In this document: piece after piece, positions 22,575-33,504 of the stretch
How positions within the stretch are numbered: the first letter of the stretch is position 1
Layout: each line of letters starts with the position of its first letter
From: Chamaecrista fasciculata
Lineage: Eukaryota; Streptophyta; Magnoliopsida; Fabales; Fabaceae
Assembly: GCA_003254925.1 (NCBI GenBank)
Contig: QANZ01031018.1
Coordinates: 57,160 to 121,159, forward strand
Length of the DNA stretch: 64,000 bases
Direction: 5' to 3'
The notes under the pieces: generated by a model
Databases searched by the model: none
Told to the model about the DNA's origin: nothing
The model's input: only the letters and a program-made list of their open reading frames with translations
Position numbers and translations under genes: made by a program

Positions 22575-25500
22575 CTAAAAAGTGCCCGGCGCATTACAAA
22601 GTCCAAAGGGCATGCGTCGGTAAGCAAATGTTCCAAAAGGGCAGGTAAAAGTCGTCTTCTCTTGGTCTTCCGGTGCCACTGGAATTTGAAAGAACCCAGA
22701 ATAGCCATCAAGGCAGCAGAAGTGAGTGTTTCCGGCAAGCCTCTCCAACATTTGATCAATGAACGGGAGTGGGAAGTGATCCTTCCTTGTGGAGGCATTC
22801 AGTTTCCGGTAATCAATACAAACTCTCCAACCATTTTGCACTCGTGTTGGCACTAATTCTCCTTCAGAATTCTTGACCACTGTTATACCCGTCTTCTTAG
22901 GCACAACTTGAACCGGGCTAACCCAATTGCTATCTGAAATAGGATAAATCACCCCTGCATCAAGTAATTTCAGCACCTCCTTCTTCACAACATCCATCAT
23001 CAAAGGGTTGAGACGGCGCTGAGCTTGGCGACTTGGTTTAGTCTCTTCCTCTAACAAAATTCTATGTGTGCAAAGAGATGGGCTGAGGCCTTTAATATCA
23101 GCAATAGTCCATCCAATAGCCTCTTTGTGGTCCTTAAGAACATCTACGAGTTGTCTTTCTTCCTCAACAGTGAGTTTACTAGAGACAATCACCGGAAGCG
23201 TCTCATTTTCACCAAGGTAAGCATATTTGAGATGCTTCGGTAACTCTTTAAGCTCTAAAGATGGTGGTTGCACTATGGAAGGCAACAATCTAGGATGAGG
23301 AGGGACAGCAGTGACATGATTTGAAGTTTCTTCCTCCAACTCAGCTTCATCTAAGTGATTCACCAACTCTTCAAGGAATGGATTGACTTCAATTTCTTCT
23401 TTAAGGACCCCCAATTTCTCATGAGTAACGGGGTGACTAAGAACAGAATGAAGGTAATCATCATGGGAAAGCTCAAAGACTTCTTGAACAATTGGCTCAA
23501 TGATATCAACTCTACAAACAGAGAAGTCTTCACTAGGAAGTTTCATAGCTTCATAAACATTGAATTTCACCACTTCTCCATCAAATTCCAAGCTAAGTGT
23601 TCCATCATGCACGTCTATTTTAGCACGAGCTGTACTCAAAAATGGCCTTCCAAGGAGTATATCAGATTGTTTCGGGCATGACTCTCCCTCCATATCAAGG
23701 ACATAAAAATCTGCTGGGAAAATAAGGTCATTCACTTGCACTAAGACATCCTCAAGCACTCCCTTGGGGAAAACCAATGAACGATCAGCTAATTGAACAA
23801 CCACTTCTGTTGGTTTGAGTTCTCCAGCGCTTAGAGTCTTGAAAAATGACAAGGGCATGACATTGATGGATGATCCCAAGTCACACATAGCTTGTGTCAC
23901 ATCTGCTGAACCTATTTTGCATGGTACAGCGAACATTCCTTGATCTTTGCATTTGGGAGGCATCTTTTTCTGAATCACAGCGGACACACCTTCTCCCACA
24001 TGTATCTTCTCATAGCCCGAAATCTTTTTCTTATTAGTGCACAACTCCTTGAGAAACTTGGCATAGCGGGGAACTTGCTTGATAGCGTCCAAAAGAGGGA
24101 TATTGATCTCCACTTTCCGAAATGTCTCAAGTATCTCTTTCTCCTCCTTCTCCTTGTTAGTTTTCATGAATCTTTGAGGAAAAGGAGGCTTCACAACGAA
24201 TTTGGGAGGCTGAGATGGATTTTCTACTGCTGGTGCAGGGTCAGGACGCTGCACTGTGATTTCTGCCTCAGTCCTATGCCCATAGGACTTGCTACTGGAT
24301 GGATCTTCCAATTCTTTTCCACTTCTCAATTTCACTGCACTAGTGTTTTGTTTGGGGTTAATTTCAGTCTGAGATGGAAGCTTCCCTTGTGATTCTAACC
24401 TCCTTACTGAAGTGGCAAGTTGATTGAATTGTTGTTCCAAACTTTGAAGACCGGTTGTCACTTTGTTATCCATATTTTTCATGGTCTCTCGGGTCTCAAC
24501 TTGGAATTTCACTGTGTCTTGGTGAAACTGAATAGCATCTTTCTGAAACTGAATAGTGTTTTGTGCCAAGGCATTAACCACATCTGCTAGAGACGAAGAA
24601 CTTCCCGCTGGAAATGATAAGGTAAGAGAATTCGGTTGGGAAGATTGGGAAGATGAACTTGGTCCTGCGATTTGGAGAGGAGGAGCTGCTGGTTTGGGCA
24701 AGGAGTTTTGCAAATTAGGCTGGCGTGGGGCATAACTGAAATTAGGATGATCCCTCCAACCCGGGTTATATGTGTTTGAATAAGGGTCATACCGTCTTTG
24801 CTGAAAATTCCCTTGGTGATAGTTCCCAGCAGCATTCACAAATTCAGTACCATCTCCTTGAAGAGATTGACACATATCAGTAGGATGCCCAACAAGACCA
24901 CAAAGCCCACAAGGCCGAATTTGAACATTTTGAGGATTTGGCATCGCCATCCCCTGCATAAGACCATCCATGCGCTGATTCATATGATGATACAACTGTG
25001 CAAGTTGTTCATATCTTGCATCTACAGAGGCTGAAGAAGAATTAATCCCATTGACTCCTCTAGTTGATGGTTGTTGTCTATTGTAAGTCTGCTCATCAGA
25101 ACTGAAACTTTGAGAGGCGGAAGCCATGATAGTGATAAGTTCTCTAGCTTGAGCGGACGTCTTTGTCACAAAATGTCCACCCGCTGCTGCATCGATCATT
25201 CTTCGCTCACCATGGAGAAGCCCATCATAAAAGTAGGTCAAGAGGGATTGCTCTTGAATCCCGTGTTGAGGGCAGCTGGCGCATAACTTCTTAAACCTCT
25301 CCCAGTAGTCATACAGAGTCTCACAATCCTTTTGCTTGATGCCTGAAATTTCACGACGGAGGTTTATAGCCCGAGTAGCTGGGAAAAATCTGTCCAAAAA
25401 GGTCCGTTCCAACTGATCCCAAGTAGTGATGGACCCGGGAGTCAAGTAGAATAGCCACTCTTTCGCTGCATCTTCCAAAGAGAAAGTAAATGCCCTCATT

Positions 25501-25943
25501 TTAACATCTTCCACTGTCACATTCTGTGGCTTCATCGCAACACAAACAGCATGAAACGCTTGGAGATGCTTATAGGGGTCTTCATTTTGTAAGCCCCTGA
25601 ACTTGGGCAGCAGCTGAATAAGTCCTGATTTCAGCTCCAAATTCACAGCCAAAGGAGGTGGAGCAATGCACAATGGGGCATGATTAATTGGCGGTGCATT
25701 ACACTCTTGTAAAGTTCGCTCTGCAGCTGGTACTATGGGCATAGCAGGTGCCACAGGTACAATTGGAGCAACTGGTGCAGCATCAACTTGCTGATTTTGA
25801 TCCATTTCAACCAAACTTGCTGAAATATCAGTAGAGACGTGCTCTGTATCAGAAACTGAGGCTGAAGAACCTTGTTTTTGCAATGCAGATTCCTTCCTTA
25901 ATCTCCTAGCAGTCTTCTCAATTTCCGGATCAAACAATTGCTC
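22575..25943 (-). pseudogene. Ty3/Gypsy gag, protease and first half of RT
   Basis: The frame is open from the sequence gap to a TAG at 22575-22577. Gag holds the retrotransposon gag core (FRGLQNEDPYKHLQAFHAVC, WDQLERTFLDRFFPATRA) and a zinc knuckle CGLCGLVGHPTDMC (C-x2-C-x4-H-x4-C, about 24867-24910). The protease has CDLGSSINVMPLSFF at about 23870 and ILLGRPFLSTARAKIDV. RT starts with SNWVSPVQVVPKKTG and has WRVCIDYRKLNASTRKDHFP and RRMPFGLCNAPGTF. The stop replaces the conserved Gln of A-T-F-Q-R-C-M, a CAG to TAG change. The gag start lies in or beyond the gap at 25944. In the family these proteins form the particle, process it and copy the RNA; this copy needs readthrough to make full-length pol. 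Confidence 0.9.
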
Positions 25944-26385
25944 NNNNNNNNNNNNNNNNNNNNNNNNNNNNNNNNNNNNNNNNNNNNNNNNNNNNNNNNN
26001 NNNNNNNNNNNNNNNNNNNNNNNNNNNNNNNNNNNNNNNNNNNNNNNNNNNNNNNNNNNNNNNNNNNNNNNNNNNNNNNNNNNNNNNNNNNNNNNNNNNN
26101 NNNNNNNNNNNNNNNNNNNNNNNNNNNNNNNNNNNNNNNNNNNNNNNNNNNNNNNNNNNNNNNNNNNNNNNNNNNNNNNNNNNNNNNNNNNNNNNNNNNN
26201 NNNNNNNNNNNNNNNNNNNNNNNNNNNNNNNNNNNNNNNNNNNNNNNNNNNNNNNNNNNNNNNNNNNNNNNNNNNNNNNNNNNNNNNNNNNNNNNNNNNN
26301 NNNNNNNNNNNNNNNNNNNNNNNNNNNNNNNNNNNNNNNNNNNNNNNNNNNNNNNNNNNNNNNNNNNNNNNNNNNNNNNNNNNNN
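25944..26385. other. Assembly gap, 442 N
   Basis: An unbroken run of N inside the gag region of the Ty3/Gypsy element. Open frames that appear to run through it are not evidence of coding sequence. Confidence 0.99.
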
Positions 26386-27318
26386 GAAAAGTTAGATTTC
26401 ATCAATATCTCACAAAATCAGAAGTTGGAACCGACCTACCTTCATCTATCTCAAACTCTTAAGTAACAGACTCTCAAGTTCAAGAACAATTATAACAAGA
26501 GATGAACTAAGCCTAATTTAACTAGGTCTCAGTGGTGGTAGCTAAACTAGAGATTCCTTCTCATACTTTTGAAAATAGAAAAGAAGCTATTCTACTAACA
26601 AAGCATGTGTCACTTCTCTAAACATCAAACAAAGATTTGAGCCTAGATGACAAGATTAATCATGAATGAAATACAATTAGGAGCTCTCTAACATAATCCA
26701 TCCAAGACAATCATAAAACTAAATCAGAGAGAGAATCAAAACTCAAAGGAAAATAAGATTGCATTAAGATCAAAGTATAGTCTCAAAACATGAAATCCTC
26801 CATATCTCTATACAACCAAGCTAGATTAGAGGTCTAGCCTCTAAAATCCATTACAAGAACGAAATTAAGGCTAGGGAAAGAATAAAAGACTAGCAAATCT
26901 GAGCAAAGAGTGAAGAGATGGCGGATTGGGTCCTTCCACACGAGCTCCCTGCCTCAGCTTGCGTTTCTGCCTCCAAAATGTGCGTATCCTCTCTTTCTCA
27001 TTTCATCTCCCTTTAAATATGCTTCCCTTTCCCAAAATAAAACCCTCAGCACATGGTTAGCACATGACCTTCACTAAATAAGTCTGAGAATTCCTCCAAA
27101 TAGAAGGGCTGAGGTGGCAGCAACATATTGGTCCCTAAAGAAAAGAGAAATCAGATTAAGGAGTTACTGCAGTGAAAAGAGAATTAGTCCTATGCCCATA
27201 GGACTTGAAATTAGGCAAAATTAGAGAAATTAGAGGGAGCCATCAAAACTATAATTAAAAAGGTGACAAAGTGGATTCAGTGATTGATAAAATGGAACAA
27301 TTTGGTCTGAAAAAAAGC
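26386..27318 (-). mobile_element. 5' leader and probable 5' LTR remnant of the Ty3/Gypsy element
   Basis: This lies upstream of gag on the minus strand and ends at about 27318, where the F-box cluster flank resumes ('gctgctaacactaaccctatat', compare 'gctaaccctataaac' at 41706). On the minus strand there is a TATA-like 'catatttaaaggga' near 27015. No second LTR is available for comparison, so the LTR boundary is not set. It carries a 20-bp palindrome that also occurs in gag (see findings). Confidence 0.6.
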
Positions 27319-27612
27319 ATAATAGAGCTGCTAACACTAACCCTATATACAATTACGAGATATGCGAACAAGCATTGTCATGGAAAATATTAAGCAACAC
27401 ATAATTAAAAATATATTTGTCTTTCTAATTAAACGCATAATATCATTATGACATTATTATCCATAAACGAAAGACAATTTGAGTAATTGAGTGAATCGAA
27501 GATGTAAAAGAAGAGAATATCCCAAATTAGAGATCGAAAGATAGAAAGACAAACAAACATATATATTAATCGATCTCTTGCAATCTCTCCTAAAACTTTA
27601 AGAAATTCACCT
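27319..27612. repeat. Resumed 5' flank block of the F-box cluster
   Basis: Phrases such as 'gatatgcgaacaagcattgtca', 'aatctctcctaaaactttaa' and 'aattcaccttttgagaagact' match the upstream blocks of gene C (41720-41965) and gene D (46915-47045). This is the far side of the Ty3/Gypsy insertion. Confidence 0.75.
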
Positions 27613-27613
27613 T

Positions 27614-27934
27614 TTGAGAAGACTTTTAGAGGCAGAGATCAGTTGCTTCAATCTTCAATCATCAACTTTTCACCCTTTCGTCGTACAGCCTGCGCTTCGA
27701 AATCGAAAATTGGTCATGCCGAAGCGCGGGCTCTACAACGGAAGCCCCAATGGACCTTCCCAAGTTTCATCACAGCCGACGATGCCATTTTCCACTAACA
27801 ACGACGCATGGGATGTCATATACGCCGCCGTTGGCCAAGTCGCGAGGTTGAAGATGAATGACGAAGTGAGCAGCATGCATGAGTATGACCTTCACAACAA
27901 AGGAAGAGAGAGAGACGAGAGAGAGAGAGAGTGA
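27614..27934 (+). CDS. Unrecognised short ORF, possibly a first exon
   Basis: A 106-codon open frame reads ...RNRKLVMPKRGLYNGSPNGP...FSTNNDAWDVIYAAVGQVARLKMNDE and ends in a low-complexity RERDERERE tail from a GA repeat. The middle part looks protein-like (no biased composition, GC higher than its surroundings), and a better start may be MPKRG at about 27717. The first bases are shared with the duplicated flanks of C and D; from about 27680 the sequence is unique in the window. I do not recognise the family. It may be exon 1 of a gene facing away from the F-box cluster, cut short, or just an open frame. Confidence 0.35.
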   Translation: MRRLLEAEISCFNLQSSTFHPFVVQPALRNRKLVMPKRGLYNGSPNGPSQVSSQPTMPFSTNNDAWDVIYAAVGQVARLKMNDEVSSMHEYDLHNKGRERDERERE

Positions 27935-28760
27935 AAAATTTGTTTCTTTTTCTGTGAAATTAATTAAAATCCCCCAATTATTTTTTCTTTCTTAATTTTG
28001 GTTCTATTATAGAGAGAAAGGTCCTTGATGCAAAAAATTTAAACTTTTAAGAGTTAAAAATCAATTTTGTCTTTTTTATTAAGGGAAAAATGGATGGAAA
28101 ATGTTTGAGGGACCAACTGTGTCAAATTTTGAAAAACTGAGGGACCATTTGGAGCACTAAGCATAACTGAAGGACTAATACGAAACGAAAAATAACTGAG
28201 GAACCAATTTGAAACACTAAGCATAACTGAAGGACCAATATGGAACGAAAAATAACTGAGGGACCAAAATAGGACTTTGGCAAAAAAGAAAGTAAATAGG
28301 ACCAATTATGCAATTGACTCAAAGATATGAGACTAAATCTGCAACAAAAAAATATATGGGACCAAATTGGGAACTGACCCAAAGATATGAGACCGAAAGT
28401 GTAACAAAAAAGGTTATAGGACTAAATTGGGAACTAAACAAAAGATATGAGACCAAATGTGCACTTTAACCTTTAATATTATATCACTTAAACAAAATAA
28501 AAATTTAACTAGAAGGATCATCATCATTTTAGGGAATAAAAAACTGCATTAACGAATTCACAAGTCTTGTGAACTGAAGTTTGCCCACAAAGCAAGAAAT
28601 AACCATTTTGTAACTTTGTCGATTTGTTTTAGTTTCAAAAGGGTCATTAAATTAAAAAGATGGAGATACTTGACGGTTAATGTCTCATTCATATAAACAT
28701 AAAAGCTGCTTTTGTGTGCCCTAACGGACATGTAAATATGTATATAAAATAAATAAGGAA
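27935..28760. repeat. Spacer with tandem 60-bp repeats (28139-28450)
   Basis: Two near-copies of about 60 bp lie at 28139-28257 ('gcactaagcataactgaagg ... gaaaaataact'). They are followed by two to three copies of a second unit of about 60 bp ('aaagatatgagacc ... ggaccaaattgggaactga') at 28319-28460. The second unit resembles text at 48660-48870 and 49230-49375. No coding evidence; 28470-28760 is plain AT-rich DNA. Confidence 0.6.
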
Positions 28761-29068
28761 CTAAATTGTTGACTCAATATAAAAAGATGGACCAAATAAT
28801 ATGTTTCTTCTTATTTTAATTACATGTAATATTTTTATCTTAGTATAAGTAGGAGGACGACCAGAAAGCTTCTCCCACATATAATACAGAATAAATATAA
28901 TTGATACTAGATAGATATATTCACATCTCAAAATGGAGAAGATAGTGAAAGTAGAGAAGAGGCAACCTAATATACTTCCACCAACACCAATATAGTGCCA
29001 TCTCGTGATCGAATTGCAAGCCAAAAGAAGTCGCAAATTGATAGTTACTACAACACATGTGAAGCCCA
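28761..29068 (-). pseudogene. P4-ATPase (phospholipid flippase, ALA3-like) fragment, downstream part
   Basis: Read together with 31565-31747 across the LTR insertion, the minus strand gives STMGFTCVVVTINLRLL and ACNSITRWHYIGVGGSILG, followed by hydrophobic text (YIYLVSIIFILYYMW). In plant P4-type ATPases of the ALA3 group this is the C-terminal membrane domain; they flip phospholipids in Golgi and plasma membrane. The rest of the protein (actuator, phosphorylation and nucleotide domains) is absent, so this is a displaced gene fragment. The family match comes from memory of the conserved 'NSITRWHYI(T)VGGSI' block and is strong; the identity of the last 40 residues is less sure. Confidence 0.8.
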
Positions 29069-31564
29069 TGTTGGGAAATCATAGAGCGCCCAAGCAAAAA
29101 TCAGAAATTCAAAATAAATGGCGCAGGCCTTGTGATTTCTTGCAAGGATCCACTATTTGAGCCTATACTAGAAGAAGGATAGAATATTTACCAAAATCAA
29201 TCGGTAGCCTTTGTGATTGCGATGCTGAGAAGACCACTCCGAGTGTCCTTCCTCTGCCGGTGATCCACACGAGCAGTTTGGCAGATGCCCAGGTGCTAGC
29301 CTCCTTCACTTCTTCCCAAGTGAATACGGGAACCAATATCTACGGTTCTTGAATGTTCAAGAACAATTCTTGAACACTCAAGAAAGTGGCGCAAAATTCC
29401 AATAACCCTTCTTGAAATACCAAAACCAAGAGTCAAGAGATGAACTCCTTCACAATTCGCCCAAGTCTAAACCTTTTAGGCCTTTGGTCGAATTCTCTCT
29501 CTCTTCTTTTTCTCACACAAAATCGCCCCAACCCTAAAACCATAAGATGGAAGTCGAACTTTCTCTCTCTAAGAGGAAAGTCGACTTCTCTCTCTAGAGA
29601 ATAGGTGAGGCGAGATTCTCTCTCTTCTAGGAGTGAATTAGGCGCCTAGCCTAGGGTGTGTGTGTTTAAATAGAGTTAATTTCATAACTCATGAAATTAG
29701 GGAATTATAATAAAGAAAATAGGGATTCCCTAAATCTTGAATTATCATATTACACTAATATTATAATTCAAAACTAATAGGCAATTCAAATTTAAATTTC
29801 AAGATCAAATCTTGAAAACTAAATCTTGAAAGCTCAATCCCTATTGGTCCAGAGGATTTGAATTCTTAATTAAAATATTAAATTAATATCTTAATCTTGA
29901 AATTCAAAATTCAATCTTGAAACCCAAAATGCAAGATCCAATCTTGCCCATTGGATGTCATCCATGCGCCATCCTCAAGCCCTTTTCTTAGGGATTTAAT
30001 AATTAAAATAACAACCCTAACTTTTAGGGAGTTATAACCAACTATTAATTTCCATAACAAATTGAATTAAAATATTACCTTGATATCTTTAATTCAAATT
30101 TGAATCTTGAATTCAAATTCATTATTGAATTAAAATATTACCCTAATATCTTTAATTCAAATTTGAACCTCTTGAATTCAAATTCCCTAATAATATTGAA
30201 TTAAAATATTACCCCAATATCTTTAATTCAATCTTGAATCTTGAAATCAAAATCAAATCTTGATTTCAAATTTAAATCTTGATTTAATTAACAAAACAAT
30301 TTTATTTATTGAAACCAAGAAATATGAGGCGCCACCCTCATCCCTATTATCCTAATATTAGAGAATTTAATAAATCAATAATCTCCTAACTTTTAGGAAC
30401 CTTATCTAATTTATTATTCCCTAATATTATAAACAAGAATATGATTGTAAATAGATTAATCCAATAAACTATTTGACAATATATTTAAAATTGTCCAACA
30501 AATTTAAATATCACAAACGTAGATATTTATTTAAGACAAGATTTCATGTCCTAAGACATTCAACTATGTCTTAAATTGTGTCACCGAAGTGACTCACGAA
30601 TTAACCCTAATTCGTGTCCCATTGTGGCATCTTGATCCTGCTCATGTATGACTCAGCAGGCCTCACGTGAAGTTGGGAGCAAGTCATCTTTATGACTCAC
30701 AAGTCGAGAGCGGACTCTAGCAAGCCATCACGACTACCCAAAACACGTGAGTTTATCGCTTCAACGCCAAAACGATTAAACCTTAGTTCCATGTTGTCTT
30801 GATCCCGATTGTCACACGATATTTTGGTCATGGATATGGCACGGGAAAGTCATCCTTAATCCAAACCATAACTTTCTCGATTTCCTGAGTTAGTCCTATT
30901 TCCTTTTAGGGAGTTATAACCAACTATTAATTTCCCTAACAAATTGAATTAAAATATTACCTTGATATCTTTAATTCAAATTTGAATCTTGAATTCAAAT
31001 TCATTATTGAATTAAAATATTACCCTAATATCTTTAATTCAAATTTGAACCTCTTGAATTCAAATTCCCTAATAATATTGAATTAAAATATTACCCCAAT
31101 ATCTTTAATTCAATCTTGAATCTTGAAATCAAAATCAAATCTTGATTTCAAATTTAAATCTTGATTTAATTAACAAAACAATTTTATTTATTGAAACCAA
31201 GAAATATGAGGCGCCACCCTCATCCCTATTATCCTAATATTAGAGAATTTAATAAATCAATAATCTCCTAACTTTTAGGAACCTTATCTAATTTATTATT
31301 CCCTAATATTATAAACAAGAATATGATTGTAAATAGATTAATCCAATAAACTATTTGACAATATATTTAAAATTGTCCAACAAATTTAAATATCACAAAC
31401 GTAGATATTTATTTAAGACAAGATTTCATGTCCTAAGACATTCAACTATGTCTTAAATTGTGTCACCGAAGTGACTCACGAATTAACCCTAATTCGTGTC
31501 CCATTGTGGCATCTTGATCCTGCTCATGTNCAAAATGATTGGCCCTAGGGCACAATCTCCATCA
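29069..31564 (-). mobile_element. LTR element (family TGTTGG...CCAACA), copy b, inserted in the P4-ATPase fragment
   Basis: On the plus strand it starts TGTTGGGAAATCATAGAG and ends GGGCACAATCTCCATCA; the 5-bp duplication GCCCA is at 29064-29068 and 31565-31569. It is the reverse complement of the family seen at 10564 and 57029. An N at 31530 sits 34 bp from the end. The block 30016-30652 is repeated nearly exactly at 30906-31529, in an order (repeat, unique, repeat) that does not match copy c, so part of the structure is probably an assembly effect. There is no protein-coding region. Confidence 0.85.
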
Positions 31565-31790
31565 GCCCATTGTACTAACATCCCAGAGTCCAAACATCTT
31601 ACCATCTGAATTTTTAGCACTCAAACTTGATACACTCGCGAAATAGTAGAATATGAGAGACTGGTAGATTGAGGAAATGGCCCATATTGCTATAACGCTC
31701 CATTTAAGAAAAACATTTCTTATCCCTTCACTGTATAGTTCACGGTACGGTACTTATTCCTGGTGATACCTCATTTAGTGGGTTATCTGT
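31565..31790 (-). pseudogene. P4-ATPase (ALA3-like) fragment, upstream part
   Basis: On the minus strand from 31747 the frame reads [40 protein letters not shown] and [20 protein letters not shown], in phase with 29068 downwards once the LTR element and one GCCCA are ignored. This matches the region of plant ALA3-type flippases just before and within the fifth to seventh membrane segments. Upstream of YRELY a 5-bp tandem duplication (CGGTA twice, 31743-31752) breaks the frame. A possible splice acceptor (TTTACAG) lies near 31790. No further exons were found. Confidence 0.8.
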
Positions 31791-31943
31791 AAATACCTCT
31801 ATAAGTGCTCATTGAGCCTTGAGGCCTGCCCTAACTCTCGACTGGGGCGCCATCTCCTCACCTAAATTATTAACTACCAAAAAAAAAAAGAGAAAGTAAT
31901 TAAAGAAACTCATTGTTTATCTTCCTTTTCTTCTTTAAATTTA
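31771..31943. other. Short spacer, partly a duplicated cluster flank
   Basis: 31890-31943 matches 14935-14987 and 47260-47315 ('gaaagtaattaaagaaact'). The rest shows nothing recognised. Confidence 0.5.
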
Positions 31944-32470
31944 GGTCAAAGGGTCATTTTGATCTTAAATGTATGCTATAATATTCATTTTGGTTCTTTT
32001 TTTGTTTTAAAATATTCAAATTAGTACTAATGTTGGCAAAATGTTTCATTTTGGTCCAAAAAATATTGAATTTTGTCATATTTCTCTCGTTTCTTATTTC
32101 AAATTCAAATAACTTGTTAAGAGAAACCTGTAGCTTTAAATTCGTCACATTCAAACTTAAAATGAGAGAATATGATCAATTTTGTTTGTTAGACTGTAAA
32201 ATAAGCAGTCTACTTTTAAGACCGGTTTGACCTCGTTTGCTGACTTTTACAACTGGATATAGAGAGAAAGTAATCTTTGAGAACAACACATAACTTTGAA
32301 CTCGTCACATTCGAACTTAAATAAAGAGAAATATGACCGACCATATTCAATAGTTTGGAACCAAAATAAAATATTTTACCAACATCTAGGACCAAATTGA
32401 ACTTTTTCAAACATAGAAGACCAAAATCAATATTAGGACATACATTTAGGACCAAAATGATTCTTTAACC
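31944..32470. mobile_element. MITE, Mutator-like family M1 (copy 2), 527 bp
   Basis: The ends are GGTCAAAGGGTCATTTTGAT and CCAAAATGATTCTTTAACC, flanked by a perfect 9-bp duplication TTAAATTTA at 31935-31943 and 32471-32479. A 9-bp duplication points to the Mutator superfamily. The interior matches copy 1 at 5370-5816 and a decayed piece at 38940-39236 in intron 1 of gene C. No ORF. Confidence 0.88.
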
Positions 32471-32589
32471 TTAAATTTATTAAAACGAGAGACAAAGGCC
32501 AAATTCAAAAATAGATCTAATGGTAGAAGCGAATATAATTTAATTTATTAGCCAAACATGCATGGAGGTGGATCGAGAGCCCAGAAAGT

Positions 32590-33012
32590 ATGTCCAGTTC
32601 ATGGTTCCTTAATAAATACAAGAAGGCCAATACAGAGTTTGAGTTCTGAAAGACTTCTCAAGACTCTTGTTGTTGGAAGGGGATTTATAATGCTTTACCA
32701 CTTATTCAAAATGGGTTGCAATGGCATGTGGGGGATGGAGCCTCAATTAACTTATCAAGCACGTTTTGAAGAGTCCCTTGGTTAGTTAATGCAACAACTC
32801 TCAAAGTTAAAGACCTCATTGATCCAGAAGAAAGAGATTGTGATTTTATAAAAAAAAAATGTTGATATTTATAACTGGCATGATACAATGAATATCAAAT
32901 CGATCATTCTCCCAATTAGGCCAACCCGAGATAGGTTATTCTGGAAGGAGATCATGGATGGAAGATACACAATCGCAAGAGGATATCAAAAAATTCAGAG
33001 CACTAATACTAA
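32590..33012 (+). pseudogene. LINE fragment (region before the zinc-finger RVT domain)
   Basis: With frame changes, the plus strand reads GRGFIMLYHLFKMGCNGMWG, then INTRPI-type text, then DIYNWHDTMNIKSIILPIRP and TRDRLFWKEIMDGRYTIARG. This is the plant LINE segment with W-x-x-GDGxSI and D-x-L-x-W-x-x-x-x-DGxYTVxxGY. It is broken and cut at 33012 by the LTR that follows. It is unlike the two longer LINEs here in detail. Confidence 0.65.
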
Positions 33013-33504
33013 TGTGAAGGATTTCGGATCCCCAAGAACCGAAACCCGAATTATAATTATAAATTCAGGCAAGTATAAAGACTCAATGCGGAACTTACTA
33101 ACCTGGACGCCATCGCTAATATTCTCGATCTTGCTAGTGGCTCTGCTCCACCAAGACTGATCTCCAAACGTTGACCTCTCCATCACGAACTCCACCAAGC
33201 GGTGAGACTCTACCTACTAGAGATAGAGCCATGTTTCCACGACTGATCGCGGAAGAAGAACTCTAAGAGAGAGAAGAAAATAATACTATGTGGGTTCTCT
33301 CAATATGAGAGCCCCCTTTCCAACTAATGGAATTGAGCAATTTGAATGATGGGGAATCACTCCTATTTATAGGAGAATGAGAAAACTCCCAACTACTAAC
33401 TATCCGATGTGGGACTTAATTAAAATAGCCCACATTCCAATGAGTTAACCCATAACTCAATTGGACTCCCACATGGGCGGATATTTAGCCCACAAAATCC
33501 AACA
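33013..33504 (-). mobile_element. Copia-like LTR, 492 bp
   Basis: On the minus strand it starts TGTTGGATTTTGTGGGC and ends ATCCTTCACA (TG...CA). It has a TATA box (TATAAATAGG, 33362-33371 on the minus strand) about 135 bp in. The bases just outside the LTR start, GTGCGAGTGAGAGTA, are purine-rich and would be the polypurine tract, making this the 3' LTR of an element lying to its right. The superfamily is an inference from LTR style. Confidence 0.65.

Noticed and set aside
21057..25286. Several plus-strand frames of 60-150 codons
   Set aside because: They are shadows of the minus-strand gag-pol frame, which has clear domain motifs.
25938..26462. Open frames running through the N block on both strands
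   Set aside because: They exist only because N is translated as unknown; there is no sequence to support them.
28139..28460. Possible CRISPR-like or satellite array
   Set aside because: Only 2-3 diverged units per type without unique spacers; ordinary short tandem repeats in a plant genome.
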